Assembly (NCBI GenBank): GCA_947044405.1
Contig: CAMRHE010000133.1
Coordinates: 4,482,501 to 4,546,500 of the forward strand
Source of the DNA: Leptodactylus fallax
Lineage: Eukaryota; Chordata; Amphibia; Anura; Leptodactylidae
Direction of reading: 5' to 3'
DNA length: 64,000 nucleotides
Shown piece after piece: positions 35,001 to 50,100 of this stretch. The translations under genes and the position numbers were made by a program. The notes beneath the pieces are model-generated. The model saw only the letters and a program-made list of their open reading frames with translations. It was not told the DNA's origin and did no database searches. The first letter of the stretch is position 1, and each line of letters opens with the position of its first letter.

Positions 35001-38000
35001 AATAGGGGACACAGACAGGGAGATGCCCTAATAGGGGATACAGACAGGGAGATGCTCTAATAGGGGATACAGACAGGGAGATGCCCTAATAGGGGACACA
35101 GACAGGGAGATGCCCTAATAGGGGACACAGACAGGGAGATGCCCTAATAGGGGATACAGACAGGGAGATGCCCTAATAGGGGACACAGACAGGGAGATGC
35201 CCTAATAGGGGACACAGACAGGGAGATGCTCTAATAGGGGACACAGACAGGGAGATGCCCTAATAGGGGACCAATGACTTGTTGAGACAATCCCCTTACA
35301 TAAAGTAATGGATGCTCATTTCCTTAAATATCCCTAAACTAACCCGGCATGGTCTGATTTTCGTCCCAGCTTGACATGAACTGAGAATCATCAGCATTTC
35401 CAGCGACTGCGAGGACCCCATATAGCTATAAGGGATCTTCTAGAAAAAGGAGGACGAGGATGACTTGACATTTGCTTCCTGCCGGGATCCGTTCCAATTT
35501 TTTGCAGCTCAACAAAAAATAGTAAATTCTATAAAACGGTAAACTATAAATTATCAAAGAAAGTGACCGAAGCCGACTATAAACTGACAGTGGAATGCTG
35601 CTGCCACCTAATGGACATTATGATCACTACAGTCAAAATTTGCACCCCAAGTCATCAATGTAGTGCCTTTAGTTATGTCTTCTGTCATCCTAGTATAGTA
35701 AAGGACACTATAATAAAAATTTCATTAAAAAAGCAGGAAATAGTACATAACTGAAATATACCTCTCCAGAAAGTAACACGATACATGTCCACTCCATCCA
35801 GAAACAATTATAGTTGGGAAATGAGGGAACTATATCTGTCACTGAGGCCCAGGATGACCCACTTACCCCAAACACATCCCTCTTTATCTAAGGCACCGTT
35901 CACACCTGCATTGTAGCTGTCATTTATAATGGAAGCCCTGACTCTGTCATCCAAATGCCGCCCGATGGACCCCACTGACTTAAAGTAGAGTCCATCTGAG
36001 GTCATTGTTGTGACCATATGAACAAAAGTGAGGGACGCGGAAGCTCCAGGTGAAAACCTGAAGTGCAGTGTGAACATAGGCTTATAGTATACATCCCGGT
36101 GTTGTTATCCCTGCACAAGTAGTGATGTAGAATTAGCATGGATGTAGACACTGCAAGGCCACCATAGACCAGCCCCTGACCGGCATGTAGGGGGCTGGCT
36201 GTGACTATGTAAAAATTTCCAAATTCTGATCATTTATAACCTCCGTGGTCTGGAAGACGGCAGAAGATTATTAGGCTTATTTCAGGACCCTTTCAGAAGT
36301 AAGGGGTCAGTTGTGTCCTGGTGCATTTAGAACCTTGGGATATAGTCAGTTCATTGCCTGCATGTGTCTCATCCTCCAGTAGATGGCAGTAGAGTCGGGA
36401 ACACAAAGCCTGACCTAATTACACTCCACAAAAATGTGAACTGGTAAAACTTGTTGTCACCTCAGATTCTGTTGTCAAGGCAGATTCTAAACATTGTCTA
36501 ACATTATGCAAAAAGTCTTTCTGATCTAGAAGAACCACTAATGACCATCTGCAGACGGCAAGAATCCCAATTTACAATGCCAGTTCTAGTCACACCTTAT
36601 ATGGGATACAAAAAACATGGCTGCTTTCCTCCAGAAAGAGTACCGTACTTGTCCTTGTGTCCGGTATTTCGGCTGAACTCAGTTTAAGTGAATGTGACTA
36701 AGTTGCAATACCACACATAAACTGTGAACGGGTGTGGCGCTGTATCTGGAAGAAGCTGGTTATGTTTTTTCAATCCTGTATAGTCATATTAATTGATGAC
36801 CTATCCTTAGGACAGGTCATCAATTAAAGATCTTAAACACTACTTTTTAGGTTTGATCACCTCTCCAGGGCCTCCAATCTTCAAACCCCAGGGTTATAGA
36901 ATAGTTCGTGTGGTGAACCCCCAAAATTTCAAGTTTAGTCGAACCTGAAATTTTAGCAAAATTTGTAATGAAGATTGTAGGGGCCACTATGGGACATTAT
37001 ACTGTGTGTGGGCCCAAGTCACGAGTTTGCTTTTGAGCCCAGTCTTTGCTAGTTATGCCCCTGGGACAACTTTATGTAAAGCTGAGAGTAAAGTGCTCCC
37101 CCTGCTGCTGGGGTCTATCACTTCATGACTGAAGTGCAGACTGACAACTGCACATGTTACAGAGCAAACCAAAGTATACGTGCGCTCACTATAGCAGCTA
37201 CTGATGGATTTAAGGAACCTCCAGGTCCTTCAAGACTCACCTGTTTGGTGACATTATACACCAGTTTGTACAATAACGGGGTACAATCAACTCGTAAGGT
37301 GTAGTTGCCTAAAAATACAAATACATTTAATTAAAATGTGAAAATCTGCATAAAGCAATGAGGTAAACGAGCCAAGTGCTGAGTACATACATCTATATGG
37401 CTCCTCCTCAATGGAGGTCTACTTAAAGGGAGTCTGTCATCAGAACCCAACATGTAAACCCCGCCTGCAGATAGATAGGTTAGGGTCACTTGAATCAAAC
37501 AGTGTTTTCCCCTTGTGATTCGGGGCCTCCATTGCCGAGCTATCACTGTTTTTGTCATATGCAAATTAGCTAATTGGAGCAATGGCAGCTCCCTCATTAC
37601 TTGACAAAACAGCGATATCTCAGCACTGGAGGCCCCGATTCACAAGGGGGAAACACCATTTGATTGTGGTGATCCTAACCTATCTATCTGCGGGGCTGGA
37701 TTGAAATGCTGAATTCTGGTGATAGACTCCCTTTAAAGGGGTTTTCTGGGTCATTAATAATGATGACCTAACTTTAGGATAGGTTATCAATATCAGATTG
37801 GTGGGGGTCCGACACCTCACACCCTCACAAATCAGCTGATTGAAAAGGTCATGGTGCACAGTGCCATACATTGGGTAGAGGCCATCAATGGTACTGCAGT
37901 GCTACTCCCAGTACTTTATTGGAAGCAATAGTGCAATACCATTCGCTGCCCCCCCCCCCCCCACCAATCTGATAATCTGGATTTATCCCAAGTATAGGTC

Positions 38001-40706
38001 AATACATCAAGACATCAATATTAATATCCTGAAAATCCCTTTAAATCATAGGAACTTGTGCATTGTGTTAGTGCAGTGTTCTCTAACCTGTGGTTCTCTA
38101 CTTATGGTAAAGACACCCTGAAGTTTCAGGTCTGATCTAAATTTATTCGGTTACAGTTGAGTTTATGCCAAATATATAACATAGAAACACATTGGTATCC
38201 AATCACAATAGAGGCCACACCCCCTTGGAAGCCTTAACCAACCAATAATAATTAAGCAGTACAACTTTAAATGGCAGCAGTTCATGTCTAAAAGTCAGGA
38301 TATCGCAGGATCTTGCAAGACTTCTCTAGTTTCAATGTCTGAGAATAAAGATTTGTAGGGGAAGTTGTGGTCGTCTGCTCTGTAGTTTATTGCAAAAGTT
38401 AAAGGGGTTTTCAGAGATTATGATATTGATGACCTTAGGATAGGTCAACAGCATCAGATTAGTGGAGGGGGGCTAAACATGAACCACCGCCGATCAGATA
38501 TCGCAGGACTTGGACCAGTGCTGCAGCCTTGTCACTGTTTACCAAGCACAGCGCCATACACTGTATAGGGGTCATATCTGGTATTGCATTACCTTCAATG
38601 GAAGAATCTGAATTGATATAGGCCACGCCTCTTTCCTGAAGAATTTTAGCATTTTCCTGCAAATGACATAAAATCATCAAAACAATAAAATATTGTACAA
38701 TAATGTAAAATGATGAGATAGGAGTCTAGTATGCTTAAAAAACACAACATACTCTCCTGTCCTAGGCGCTCCAGCGGCACCTGGGGATTTGGTCGCACGT
38801 GACCACTGAGGCAAATCAGCGGCCTCAGTGGTCACCGGTGACATATGTCTGGACATCATGGCAGACACCATGCCATTATTATTTATATATATATATATAT
38901 ACTGTATATATTTATATATATATATATTTTTTTTTTGTATTTCACCTTCCCCGGCCTCCTGGCCCAGAACTATAATTCCTGGACAACCCTCAGATCTCTC
39001 TTTTCTTAGTTAAATTTCTATGTCCTATGAGCAGAATCCCATAAACTGTGTAACATGTCCAACACACAGTCCCTAGAGCGCCACCTATAGGAGGCTACCC
39101 TCTAAAAGGAATGAATTGCCAATTTTTTATTTATTAAAACCATATAATGAAATCTATCCCTTTTTTTCTAATCTGTTTTTATTTCCTGGTTATAAATATT
39201 TTATTCTATTTTCTGTCCATTATTATGGAGGCGGCCATCTTGTCTGAGCTTCTCGTCTACTCTCTTAATAGCATTTAGTGATCTGCTTTACAGCATTTAT
39301 AGGCAGTAATAATCTGGAGCTGACTCATTGAGGTCTATAGGAGAGTTTTCTAGACATGCTCAGTGCACGGAGGGGGAGGAGATAAGATGTGACATCATCT
39401 ATGGTCAGTAGTGAATGTAATGATGGGTCAGTGGTGTTATCTATAGAGGTGTTATCTTCTATTGCAATCCCATAGACTTTAATGGCAGGGGCTGTCTGCG
39501 GTCACCTGTACACTGAATTTAAGGGGGTAAAGCATTTGCTGTGAATCAGTGGTCCCCATTCTTTTCATATGAGAGAGTCCAAAAGTTGAGACGCCCACCT
39601 ATCATATGGATTTGCCACAAATGTGCACCCCTTTAATGAACATGACCTTCACCCTAGCCCCACATCTTGAGACAAGACTCTCTTGCCTGTATAGTTATTT
39701 TAATAATTCACATGAGAATCCGCAGGAAGGAAACCCCTTTATCCTTCTCTGAATATTCCAGCTTGTTGAGTTTAGTACCATGACAACTATCCCGCAGGCC
39801 ACAATCTGTATTGTCGTGTGTGAAATACTAAACATCTCTGCTGCCGTACAGCTCGGACACAATGAGGGGCCCCATAAAAAAATTTAAAGGGGTTGTGATA
39901 TCTGGGCAAGTTATCCCCTAGGATAACTTGCAGATATGTGGAGTGCCACAGAAGAAAGAGGGATTTTTGTTTCCCATTGTGAATGGAGCTGTGTTTGGGG
40001 GCCACATGCACACCATGCCACTCATGCCACAATACTGCACTCGACTCGATTGAAATGAATGGAGCGCTGTATGCAACAAAAACTGCCCCGTTGTCCTGAT
40101 CTTGGGGTTTTGGTCAGTCGGACCCCCACTGATCTGTAAATGATCCCCTATCCTATGGGTAGGCATAACTTGTTAACATAGGAATACCCCTTTAAGGATC
40201 ATTTTGATCAGATCTCCAGGATCTCTGCTTATAGGAGTTCCTTCACCCTGGTTTATAGGGGGCAGTAGTTTATTAATATTCTACCCTTGCTGCAATGTAA
40301 GTCATCTCTCCATTTACTGATATCCTGGGGGGCGAGTGCTGGGCTTGTGCTTCTAGACAGCAGCCAATCAGAACAAGCAGAGCTTCAGTGTAAAGCATGG
40401 TGGAAGAAAACAGCAGCAGACAGGGAAATATGAGACAGGAGGAGCTTTCACCAAGTATTATTCTTTGCATAAGGAAATGTATGCAGAAAATACATTGTCC
40501 AAATTATTAGATTTATTTATTCATTTAGTTTATTTATTATATTTATATAATAGCCATAATATTTTGCTAGGGAGGAATATGAAGAAATCTGCGGCTATTG
40601 TTGTATGTGAACACGACATTAGGAAAGATAGATAGATAGATAGATAGAGATATACGATAGATAGATAGATAGATAGATAGATTGAGATAGATAGATAGAG
40701 ATATAC

Positions 40707-40746
<40 letters not shown>

Positions 40747-40767
40747 TGAGATAGATAGATAGATATG

Positions 40768-40814
<47 letters not shown>

Positions 40815-40896
40815 AAAAACGATGAGATAGATAGATATGAGATAGATAGATAGATAGATATGAGATAGATAGATAGATGATAATAGAGATACACGT

Positions 40897-40932
<36 letters not shown>

Positions 40933-40937
40933 TGCGG

Positions 40938-40976
<39 letters not shown>

Positions 40977-41002
40977 GAGAAGACAGATAGATGAGATAGA
41001 GT

Positions 41003-41042
<40 letters not shown>

Positions 41043-41072
41043 TGGGATAGATAGATAGATAGATAGATAGAT

Positions 41073-41141
<69 letters not shown>

Positions 41142-44100
41142 GAGATAGAGAGAAGAGAGAGACGATAGATAGATAGATAATGCTGTGTTCAGAGTGCTGC
41201 TGTATTTTTTTTATAGGTATTACATATGAGATAGGGAATTAGTTTTCTGCTGTGGATGGGGTAAATGTGGCACATTTTTAGTGTACAGTCCTTTCTGGCG
41301 CCAAAAATGTGACACATTGTTTATTTTGTGTCCCGATTGCCACTTTTTAGGAAAGATGGTGGGGCAGGGCGGAGACCAAAGTGGGCAGCAGGGACACCTC
41401 GCCTGACAAATTTAATATACAGGTGCATCTCAATAAATTAGAATATTTTGAAACGTCATCATTCAGTAATTCAGTAATACAATCCATAATCAGCGTCTTC
41501 CATGGTTGTGTGTCCTACTGAACCAGACTGAGGGACCATTTAAAGGCTTAGGAAACCTTGGCAGGTGACACTGAATTTACAAGACTGAACTGAACTTACA
41601 ATATTCTAATTTTCTTAGATTTTGGTTTTCATCCCCTGTAATCCATAATCAACATTTCCAGAAATAAAACACTTGAAATAGAAGACTCTGTGTGTAAAGA
41701 ATCTAGAAAATATAGGAGGTCACTTTATTAATTTAATTACTGAAAGAAAGAAATGTTTCAAAGATATTCTAATTTATTGAGATGTAACTCAGGCCGGGGC
41801 TATACAGAACGCCAGTCATAATAATTTCCATCCCCCCCTTCACAACCGTGTATTCAGTATTGCCCGGAATGTTCCTTTAGGTGCAGACATAAGAAATGAA
41901 CGCTGCTCTGAAAATGTTCTGTACGATGTAAATGTCAGGGACGAGTTAAGTCGATGCAATAACAATGACTCTCATTCTATGATTTCCTATTCACAAATGT
42001 CATGAGAAAGAAAGACAGAGCCGCCCACTGTCATATGCACCCCACTGCACCGCTCCCATAACAGCACCGCTCCCCTCCAGTCAATGAGCCATTAACATCC
42101 CAGAAACATGTAGGATGTGTGAGCTCTGCATATATAGATATATTTATATATAGATAGAGAGAGGGAGGCAATTGCATCCAGATGCCTCCTTTGACTTTGT
42201 GGAATATATGAGAACTGTGACTGGCCACAAGTTCTAACAATGTGGAAACTTAGACGGGTGTGCACCCCCATTAATCCTAACCATAGCGTCATACGCCTGC
42301 CGGATAGCAGAGGCTAAAGTTACACTTGTGCCTGTGTAAACAGCAGCTGTATGGGCCTCCTTATGTCAACACTGACATCCCCAAGTGATTGAGAGTTGTC
42401 AACTTTATCCACATCCAAGGGAATGTGACACTAAAAAAAATGGAGAAACGCATTTTTTTAAGAATTTGGGATGATTTTTAATTTAATTTTAATTTTCCAT
42501 ATGATTTACCATATCTATATTTAAAAAGAAAAAAAAAAAAACAAAACAATAGCCTGCAATTTTCACTCTGTCCACTAAGCTTAAGGCCTCATACACACAC
42601 CTGTTTTTCACGGTTAGCACACTGACCTATTCATTTCTATGGCCCCATACACACAACCATGTATTTTCACGGTCCAGTGTATGGGGCCGTGAGCAAAACT
42701 CAGGACAGGTCCTTTTCCTGTCTGTTTTGCAGACAGTGTTCACTGGCCCCACGTTCAATCATGGGCCGGCAACACATACATGGTTGTTCGCATGTCACCT
42801 TATAGCAGCCTTGCTAATTCCATAAGGGGTTCTCATTGCAGCAGTGACCTCATTTACATCACAAGACAGACAGGATCACAATAGAAGTTCACACCTCTAC
42901 AGATAACACTCATAACTCGTGACCCATCATTACATCCACTACTGTCACATCCTCCCTGCACAGAGCATGCCTAGAAACTTGCCTAGAACTTGAGTCGACT
43001 CCAGACTATTACTACCTATGGCCATGAGACTGCTGTAAAGCATATCACTAAATGCTGTTAAAGGGGTGTAAAGGCCAAAAATTGAGTTTTCATACTGATG
43101 ACCTATCCATGGGAAAGGTTATCAATATGTGATCTGTGAAGGTCCACACCCATACACCGCATATATAAATGAAAAAATTGGCGACACATTCCTTTTAACT
43201 GCTTGGGACGTAGGGCAAGAAGTGTTATCATAGGGAAAAACATCACATAAAAGAAGAGAGAAATCATAAGCATTTTTTTGCCCTCTTAAAAAGGCCCTGT
43301 CAGCTCTACCCATCGTAACATCAGTTGTGATAAATACTGCTATTCCACAGGAACCCTGCATTGCATCTTTCCTCTGTTATTCCTCTTGGAAATTTAGAAA
43401 TCAATTTGACAACTAGGTGTGGCCATTACAGATGAGCAAACTGGCTTGTTTACAAAATTCCCAAAAGTTTTGAGTTCAGCCAAACCAAAACAGAGAGTAA
43501 CAGAGAGACATCACAAAGCAGAATTATAAAGAATGCTCTGAATCTTCCATTTGCTATTTAATGGGAAATATATGGGGGTATTTAATCAAACAGATATGTC
43601 ATAAGTCTTGCCGAGGGAGTCGTGGGTGGTGCCAATCAGACACCTTAGAGAGGGTGTTATAAAGAGGCATCTTAAAGAGGGATATTAAAGGGGACATGTA
43701 TTGACAGCTTTAAAGTTACGATAAAGATGTAATTATAAAGATGTAGCAGAGCTGAATTTACCACTGACCTGGCAGGAGGTGTAATTTAAAGGACTCCAGT
43801 GTAAAATCTGCAATAAGCACCCTTGTGGGGCATTGGACCCACTCAGACTCCAGGGTCTAGACCCCATATAGCATTAACCCTATCCATACAGCCAGAGCTT
43901 CTGGCTCTGAAGACTGACATCTCTTACCTCAGCCCATTCTGTGGATCCCAACAACCCGAACTCTTCTGCGTCCCAGCTAGCAAAAATGATTGTTCGTCTG
44001 GGCCTCCAGCCTGAAATAATAAAAATGAGAATGGTATTAATTACTTGTGCATGACATGCAATGTATAACCCCTCCTGACAACCCCCTGCACAACGTATAA

Positions 44101-47100
44101 CCCCACCAGACAACCCCCTGCACAACGTATAACCCCACCAGACAACCCCCTGCACAACGTATAACCCCACCAGACAACCCCCTGCACAACGTATAACCCC
44201 TCCAGACAACCCCCTGCACAACATATAACCCCACCAGACAACCCCCTGCACAACGTATAACGCCTCCGGACAACCCCCTGCACAACGTATAACCCCACCA
44301 GACAACCCCCTGCACAACGTATAACCCCACCAGACAATCCCCTGCACAACGTATAACCCCACCAGACAACCCCCTGCACAACGTATAACCCCACCAGACA
44401 ATCCCCTGCACAACGTATAACCCCACCAGACAACCCCCTGCACAACGTATAACCCCACCAGACAATCCCCTGCACAACGTATAACGCCTCCGGACAACCC
44501 CCTGCACAACGTATAACCCCTTCCGACAACCCCCTGCACAACATATAACCCCACCAGACAACCCCCTGCACAACGTATAACGCCTCCGGACAACCCCCTG
44601 CACAACGTATAACGCCTCCGGACAACCCCCTGCACAACGTATAACCCCACCAGACAATCCCCTGCACAACGTATAACGCCACCAGACAACCCCCTGCACA
44701 ATGTATAACCCCTCCTGACAACCCCCTGCACAACGTATAACGCCTCCTGACAACCCCCTGCACAATGTATAACCCCTCCTGACAACCCCCTGCACAACGT
44801 ATAACCCCACCAGACAATCCCCTGCACAACGTATAACGCCTCCGGACAACCCCCTGCACAACGTATAACCCCACCAGACAACCCCCTGCACAACGTATAA
44901 CCCCTCCTGACAACCCCCTGCACAACGTATAACGCCTCCAGACAACCCCCTGCACAACGTATAACCCCTCCTGACAACCCCCTGCACAACGTATAACCCC
45001 TCCAGACAACCCCCTGCACAACGTATAACCCCACCAGACAATCCCCTGCACAACGTATAACGCCTCCGGACAACCCCCTGCACAACGTATAACCCCTCCT
45101 GACAACCCCCTGCACAACGTATAACGCCTCCAGACAACCCCCTGCACAACGTATAACCCCTCCTGACAACCCCCTGCACAACGTATAACCCCTCCAGACA
45201 ACCCCCTGCACAACGTATAACCCCACCAGACAATCCCCTGCACAACGTATAACGCCTCTGGACAACCCCCTGCATAAAGTATAACCCCTCCAGACAACCC
45301 CCTGCACAACGTATAACGCCTCCGGACAACCCCCTGCACAACGTATAACCCCTCCAGACAACCCCCTGCACAACGTATAACCCCACCAGACAACCCCCTG
45401 CACAACGTATAACGCCTCCGGACAACCCCCTGCACAACGTATAACCCCACCAGACAACCCCCTGCACAACGTATAACCCCACCAGACAATCCCCTGCACA
45501 ACGTATAACGCCTCCGGACAACCCCCTGCACAACGTATAACCCCACCAGACAACCCCCTGCACAACGTATAACGCCTCCAGACAACCCCCTGCACAACGT
45601 ATAACCCCACCAGACAATCCCCTGCACAACGTATAACCCCACCAGACAACCCCCTGCACAACGTATAACCCCTCCAGACAACCCCCTGCACAACGTATAA
45701 CCCCTCCAGACAACCCCCTGCACAACGTATAACCCCACCAGACAATCCCCTGCACAACGTATAACGCCTCCGGACAACCCCCTGCACAACGTATAACCCC
45801 ACCAGACAACCCCCTGCACAACGTATAACCCCACCAGACAACCCCCTGCACAACGTATAACCCCACCAGACAATCCCCTGCACAACGTATAACCCCACCA
45901 GACAATCCCCTGCACAACGTATAACCCCACCAGACAACCCCCTGCACAACGTATAACCCCTCCAGACAACCCCCTGCACAACATATAACCCCACCAGACA
46001 ACCCCCTGCACAACGTATAACGCCTCCGGACAACCCCCTGCACAACGTATAACCCCACCAGACAACCCCCTGCACAACGTATAACCCAACCAGACAATCC
46101 CCTGCACAACGTATAACCCCACCAGACAACCCCCTGCACAACGTATAACCCCACCAGACAATCCCCTGCACAACGTATAACGCCTCCGGACAACCCCCTG
46201 CACAACGTATAACCCCTCCAGACAACCCCCTGCACAACATATAACCCCACCAGACAACCCCCTGCACAACGTATAACGCCTCCGGACAACCCCCTGCACA
46301 ACGTATAACGCCTCCGGACAACCCCCTGCACAACGTATAACCCCACCAGACAATCCCCTGCACAACGTATAACGCCACCAGACAACCCCCTGCACAATGT
46401 ATAACCCCTCCTGACAACCCCCTGCACAACGTATAACGCCTCCTGACAACCCCCTGCACAACGTATAACCCCTCCTGACAACCCCCTGCACAACGTATAA
46501 CCCCACCAGACAATCCCCTGCACAACGTATAACGCCTCCGGACAACCCCCTGCACAACGTATAACCCCACCAGACAACCCCCTGCACAACGTATAACCCC
46601 TCCTGACAACCCCCTGCACAACGTATAACGCCTCCAGACAACCCCCTGCACAACGTATAACCCCTCCTGACAACCCCCTGCACAACGTATAACGCCTCCA
46701 GACAACCCCCTCCACAACGTATAACCCCTCCAGACAACCCCCTGCACAACGTATAACCCCACCAGACAATCCCCTGCACAACGTATAACGCCTCCGGACA
46801 ACCCCCTGCACAACGTATAACCCCACCAGACAATCCCCTGCACAACGTATAACCCCTCCTGACAACCCCCTGCATAAAGTATAACCCCTCCAGACAATCC
46901 CCTGCACAACGTATAACGCCACCAGACAACCCCCTGCACAACGTATAACGCCTCCGGACAACCCCCTGCACAACGTATAACCCCTCCAGACAACCCCCTG
47001 CACAACGTATAACCCCACCAGACAACCCCCTGCACAACGTATAACGCCTCCGGACAACCCCCTGCACAACGTATAACCCCACCAGACAACCCCCTGCACA

Positions 47101-50100
47101 ACGTATAACCCCACCAGACAATCCCCTGCACAACGTATAACGCCTCCGGACAACCCCCTGCACAACGTATAACCCCACCAGACAACCCCCTGCACAACGT
47201 ATAACGCCTCCAGACAACCCCCTGCACAACGTATAACCCCACCAGACAATCCCCTGCACAACGTATAACCCCACCAGACAACCCCCTGCACAACGTATAA
47301 CCCCTCCAGACAACCCCCTGCACAACGTATAACCCCACCAGACAATCCCCTGCACAACGTATAACGCCTCCGGACAACCCCCTGCACAACGTATAACCCC
47401 ACCAGACAACCCCCTGCACAACGTATAACGCCACCAGACAACCCCCTGCACAACGTATGACGCCTCCAGACAACCCCCTGCACAACGTATAACGCCTCCA
47501 GACAACCCCCTGCACAACGTATAATGCCTCCAGACAACCCCCTGCACAACGTATAACCCCACCAGACAACCCCCTGCACAACGTATAACGCCTCCAGACA
47601 ACCCCCTGCACAACGTATAACCCCACCAGACAACCCCCTGCACAACGTATAACCCCACCAGACAACCCCCTGCACAACGTATAACGCCTCCGGACAACCC
47701 CCTGCACAACGTATAACCCCTCCAGACAACCCCCTGCACAACGTATAACGCCTCCAGACAACCCCCTGCACAACGTATAACGCCTCCAGACAACCCCCTG
47801 CACAACGTATAACGCCACCAGACAACCCCCTGCACAACGTATAACGCCTCCGGACAACCCCCTGCATAAAGTATAACCCCTCCAGACAATCCCCTGCACA
47901 ACGTATAACGCCACCAGACAACCCCCTGCACAACGTATAACGCCTCCGGACAACCCCCTGCACAACGTATAACGCCACCAGACAACCCCCTGCACAACGT
48001 ATAACGCCACCAGACAATCCCCTGCACAACGTATAACGCCTCCAGACAACCCCCTGCACAACGTATAACCCCACCAGACAACCCCCTGCACAACGTATAA
48101 CCCCTCCAGACAACCCCCTGCACAACGTATAACCCCTCCAGACAACCCCCTGCACAACGTATAACCCCTCCAGACAACCCCCTGCACAACGTATAACCCC
48201 ACCAGACAACCCCCTGCACAACGTATAACGCCTCCAGACAACCCCCTGCACAACGTATAACCCCACCAGACAACCCCCTGCACAACGTATAACCCCACCA
48301 GACAACCCCCTGCACAACGTATAACCCCACCAGACAACCCCCTGCACAACGTATAACCCCTCCAGACAACCCCCTGCACAACGTATAACCCCTCCAGACA
48401 ACCCCCTGCACAACGTATAACCCCACCAGACAATCCCCTGCACAACGTATAACGCCTCCGGACAACCCCCTGCACAACGTATAACCCCACCAGACAACCC
48501 CCTGCACAACGTATAACCCCTCCAGACAACCCCCTGCACAACGTATAACGCCTCCAGACAACCCCCTGCACAACGTATAACGCCTCCAGACAACCCCCTG
48601 CACAACGTATAACGCCTCCAGACAACCCCCTGCACAACGTATAACGCCTCCAGACAACCCCCTGCACAACGTATAACCCCACCAGACAACCCCCTGCACA
48701 ACGTATAACGCCTCCGGACAACCCCCTGCACAACGTATAACGCCTCCGGACAACCCCCTGCACAACGTATAACCCCTTAATCCAATAAAAGGTGACTAAA
48801 TTGGGTACATGATCTGTAGTCTGTCCTTAAACCTACTGCCTTATCTGTCCCTGCTAAAATGGCTGCCTCATCTGTGATCTGATTCCCGAATCACTGCCTT
48901 ATCTGTCCACCACAAAATGGCGTCCACACCTGTGATCATTGGGAGACAGACATTGCAGCAGGATACTGAAAAAATAAGTGTTGTGCTTGATCTTGCCGCG
49001 GATTCCGCGACTCGAGACTCCCTGCTGGTTAGGCCTATTTATCTGGGCCTAATCAGCAGCGGAAAGCCATGATGGAATGCCCATGCCCTGCATCAATGTC
49101 CTGTCGTGGGTAGCCGGTGACCGGAAATCGAAAAGGAATTCCTCTTCATTTTTCACTGTGTGAACTTACCCTAATGGTCCAGGAGAAGACTCTCATAGGT
49201 GAAGGGTACTACGTTCTATTTGCTAGGGCTTGCTGGAGCGAGGCCCCGAAAATGATTTTATCTGTGTGGGCCCAAGAAACCTCAGTCTGATACTGTAATC
49301 TGTAAGGGGTCTGGTTTGGGGTATGAATTTATGTATGTCCCCGCTGTTTATTATACAACACGACTGGTTATTACACAGACTGATAATAGTGTAATAATCC
49401 CGCACAACACTACACAGTGCAGTGCGTCATCTCACGTCTTATCCCGAGGCAAGATACAACATCCTGCATATGTAATGCCAAGGAAACCTGTTCCTCCACC
49501 TCGCGTGACCCTGGATACAAGATGTAGGATCAGAGTAAAAAGATTTTTTTTGGGTGTTTTAATTATTGCTTCCATGAAAACCATCACAAGTTGTTGTTGA
49601 TGGATCCATTAGTGTTATACCCTGTCTCTATTTAGTATTTTGGATGTAAACTTGTGTCTCACAGGTGCGGTAGTGAAGTTGTACACCTCCACAGATGGGG
49701 TCATTGACTTATGAATATTCATAGTGAGTATTAAAGGGAATGACCTATTTTTTTTAACCAAAATAATTTTTTTATATATTTTTTTTTTATGTTTTCCACA
49801 TCACTAACTGTATTTTTTTTTTAAAAAGTACAACATCCTGCAATTTTCACTCTGGCCACTAAGCCAAAAAATGACCTATTTTTTAAAACCAAAAGTTTTT
49901 TGTTTTTTCTTATTTTCCACATCACTATCTGTATATAAAAAAGTTTTTGTCCCATATTATTCAGTATACTTTGTACCTTCTTTTAATTTTACACCAAAGC
50001 TCCTTGCAACTTCTTGAAGGACAGCAGCTCCAGTCGTTGGATCAATCCCTCCGAACACCCATGAGTCCCGGTGACCTCCCAGAATAATATACCGGTCTGA

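Noticed and set aside
30291..35271. Possible CRISPR array (regular short repeats).
   Set aside because: Units are directly adjacent with no unique spacers, in a vertebrate intron. The same applies to the 32-, 38- and 22-bp arrays.
40619..40894. Ile/Tyr/Ser-rich frame of 91 codons.
   Set aside because: It is a translation of the GATA microsatellite.
43880..48765. Three overlapping minus-strand reading frames of 1564-1627 codons with a Cys/Gly/Val-rich 32-residue repeat.
   Set aside because: They are three frame readings of a stop-free 32-bp minisatellite inside an intron. There is no start context, domain or codon bias. Only the last part of the longest overlaps real coding sequence (the NAALAD2 exon).
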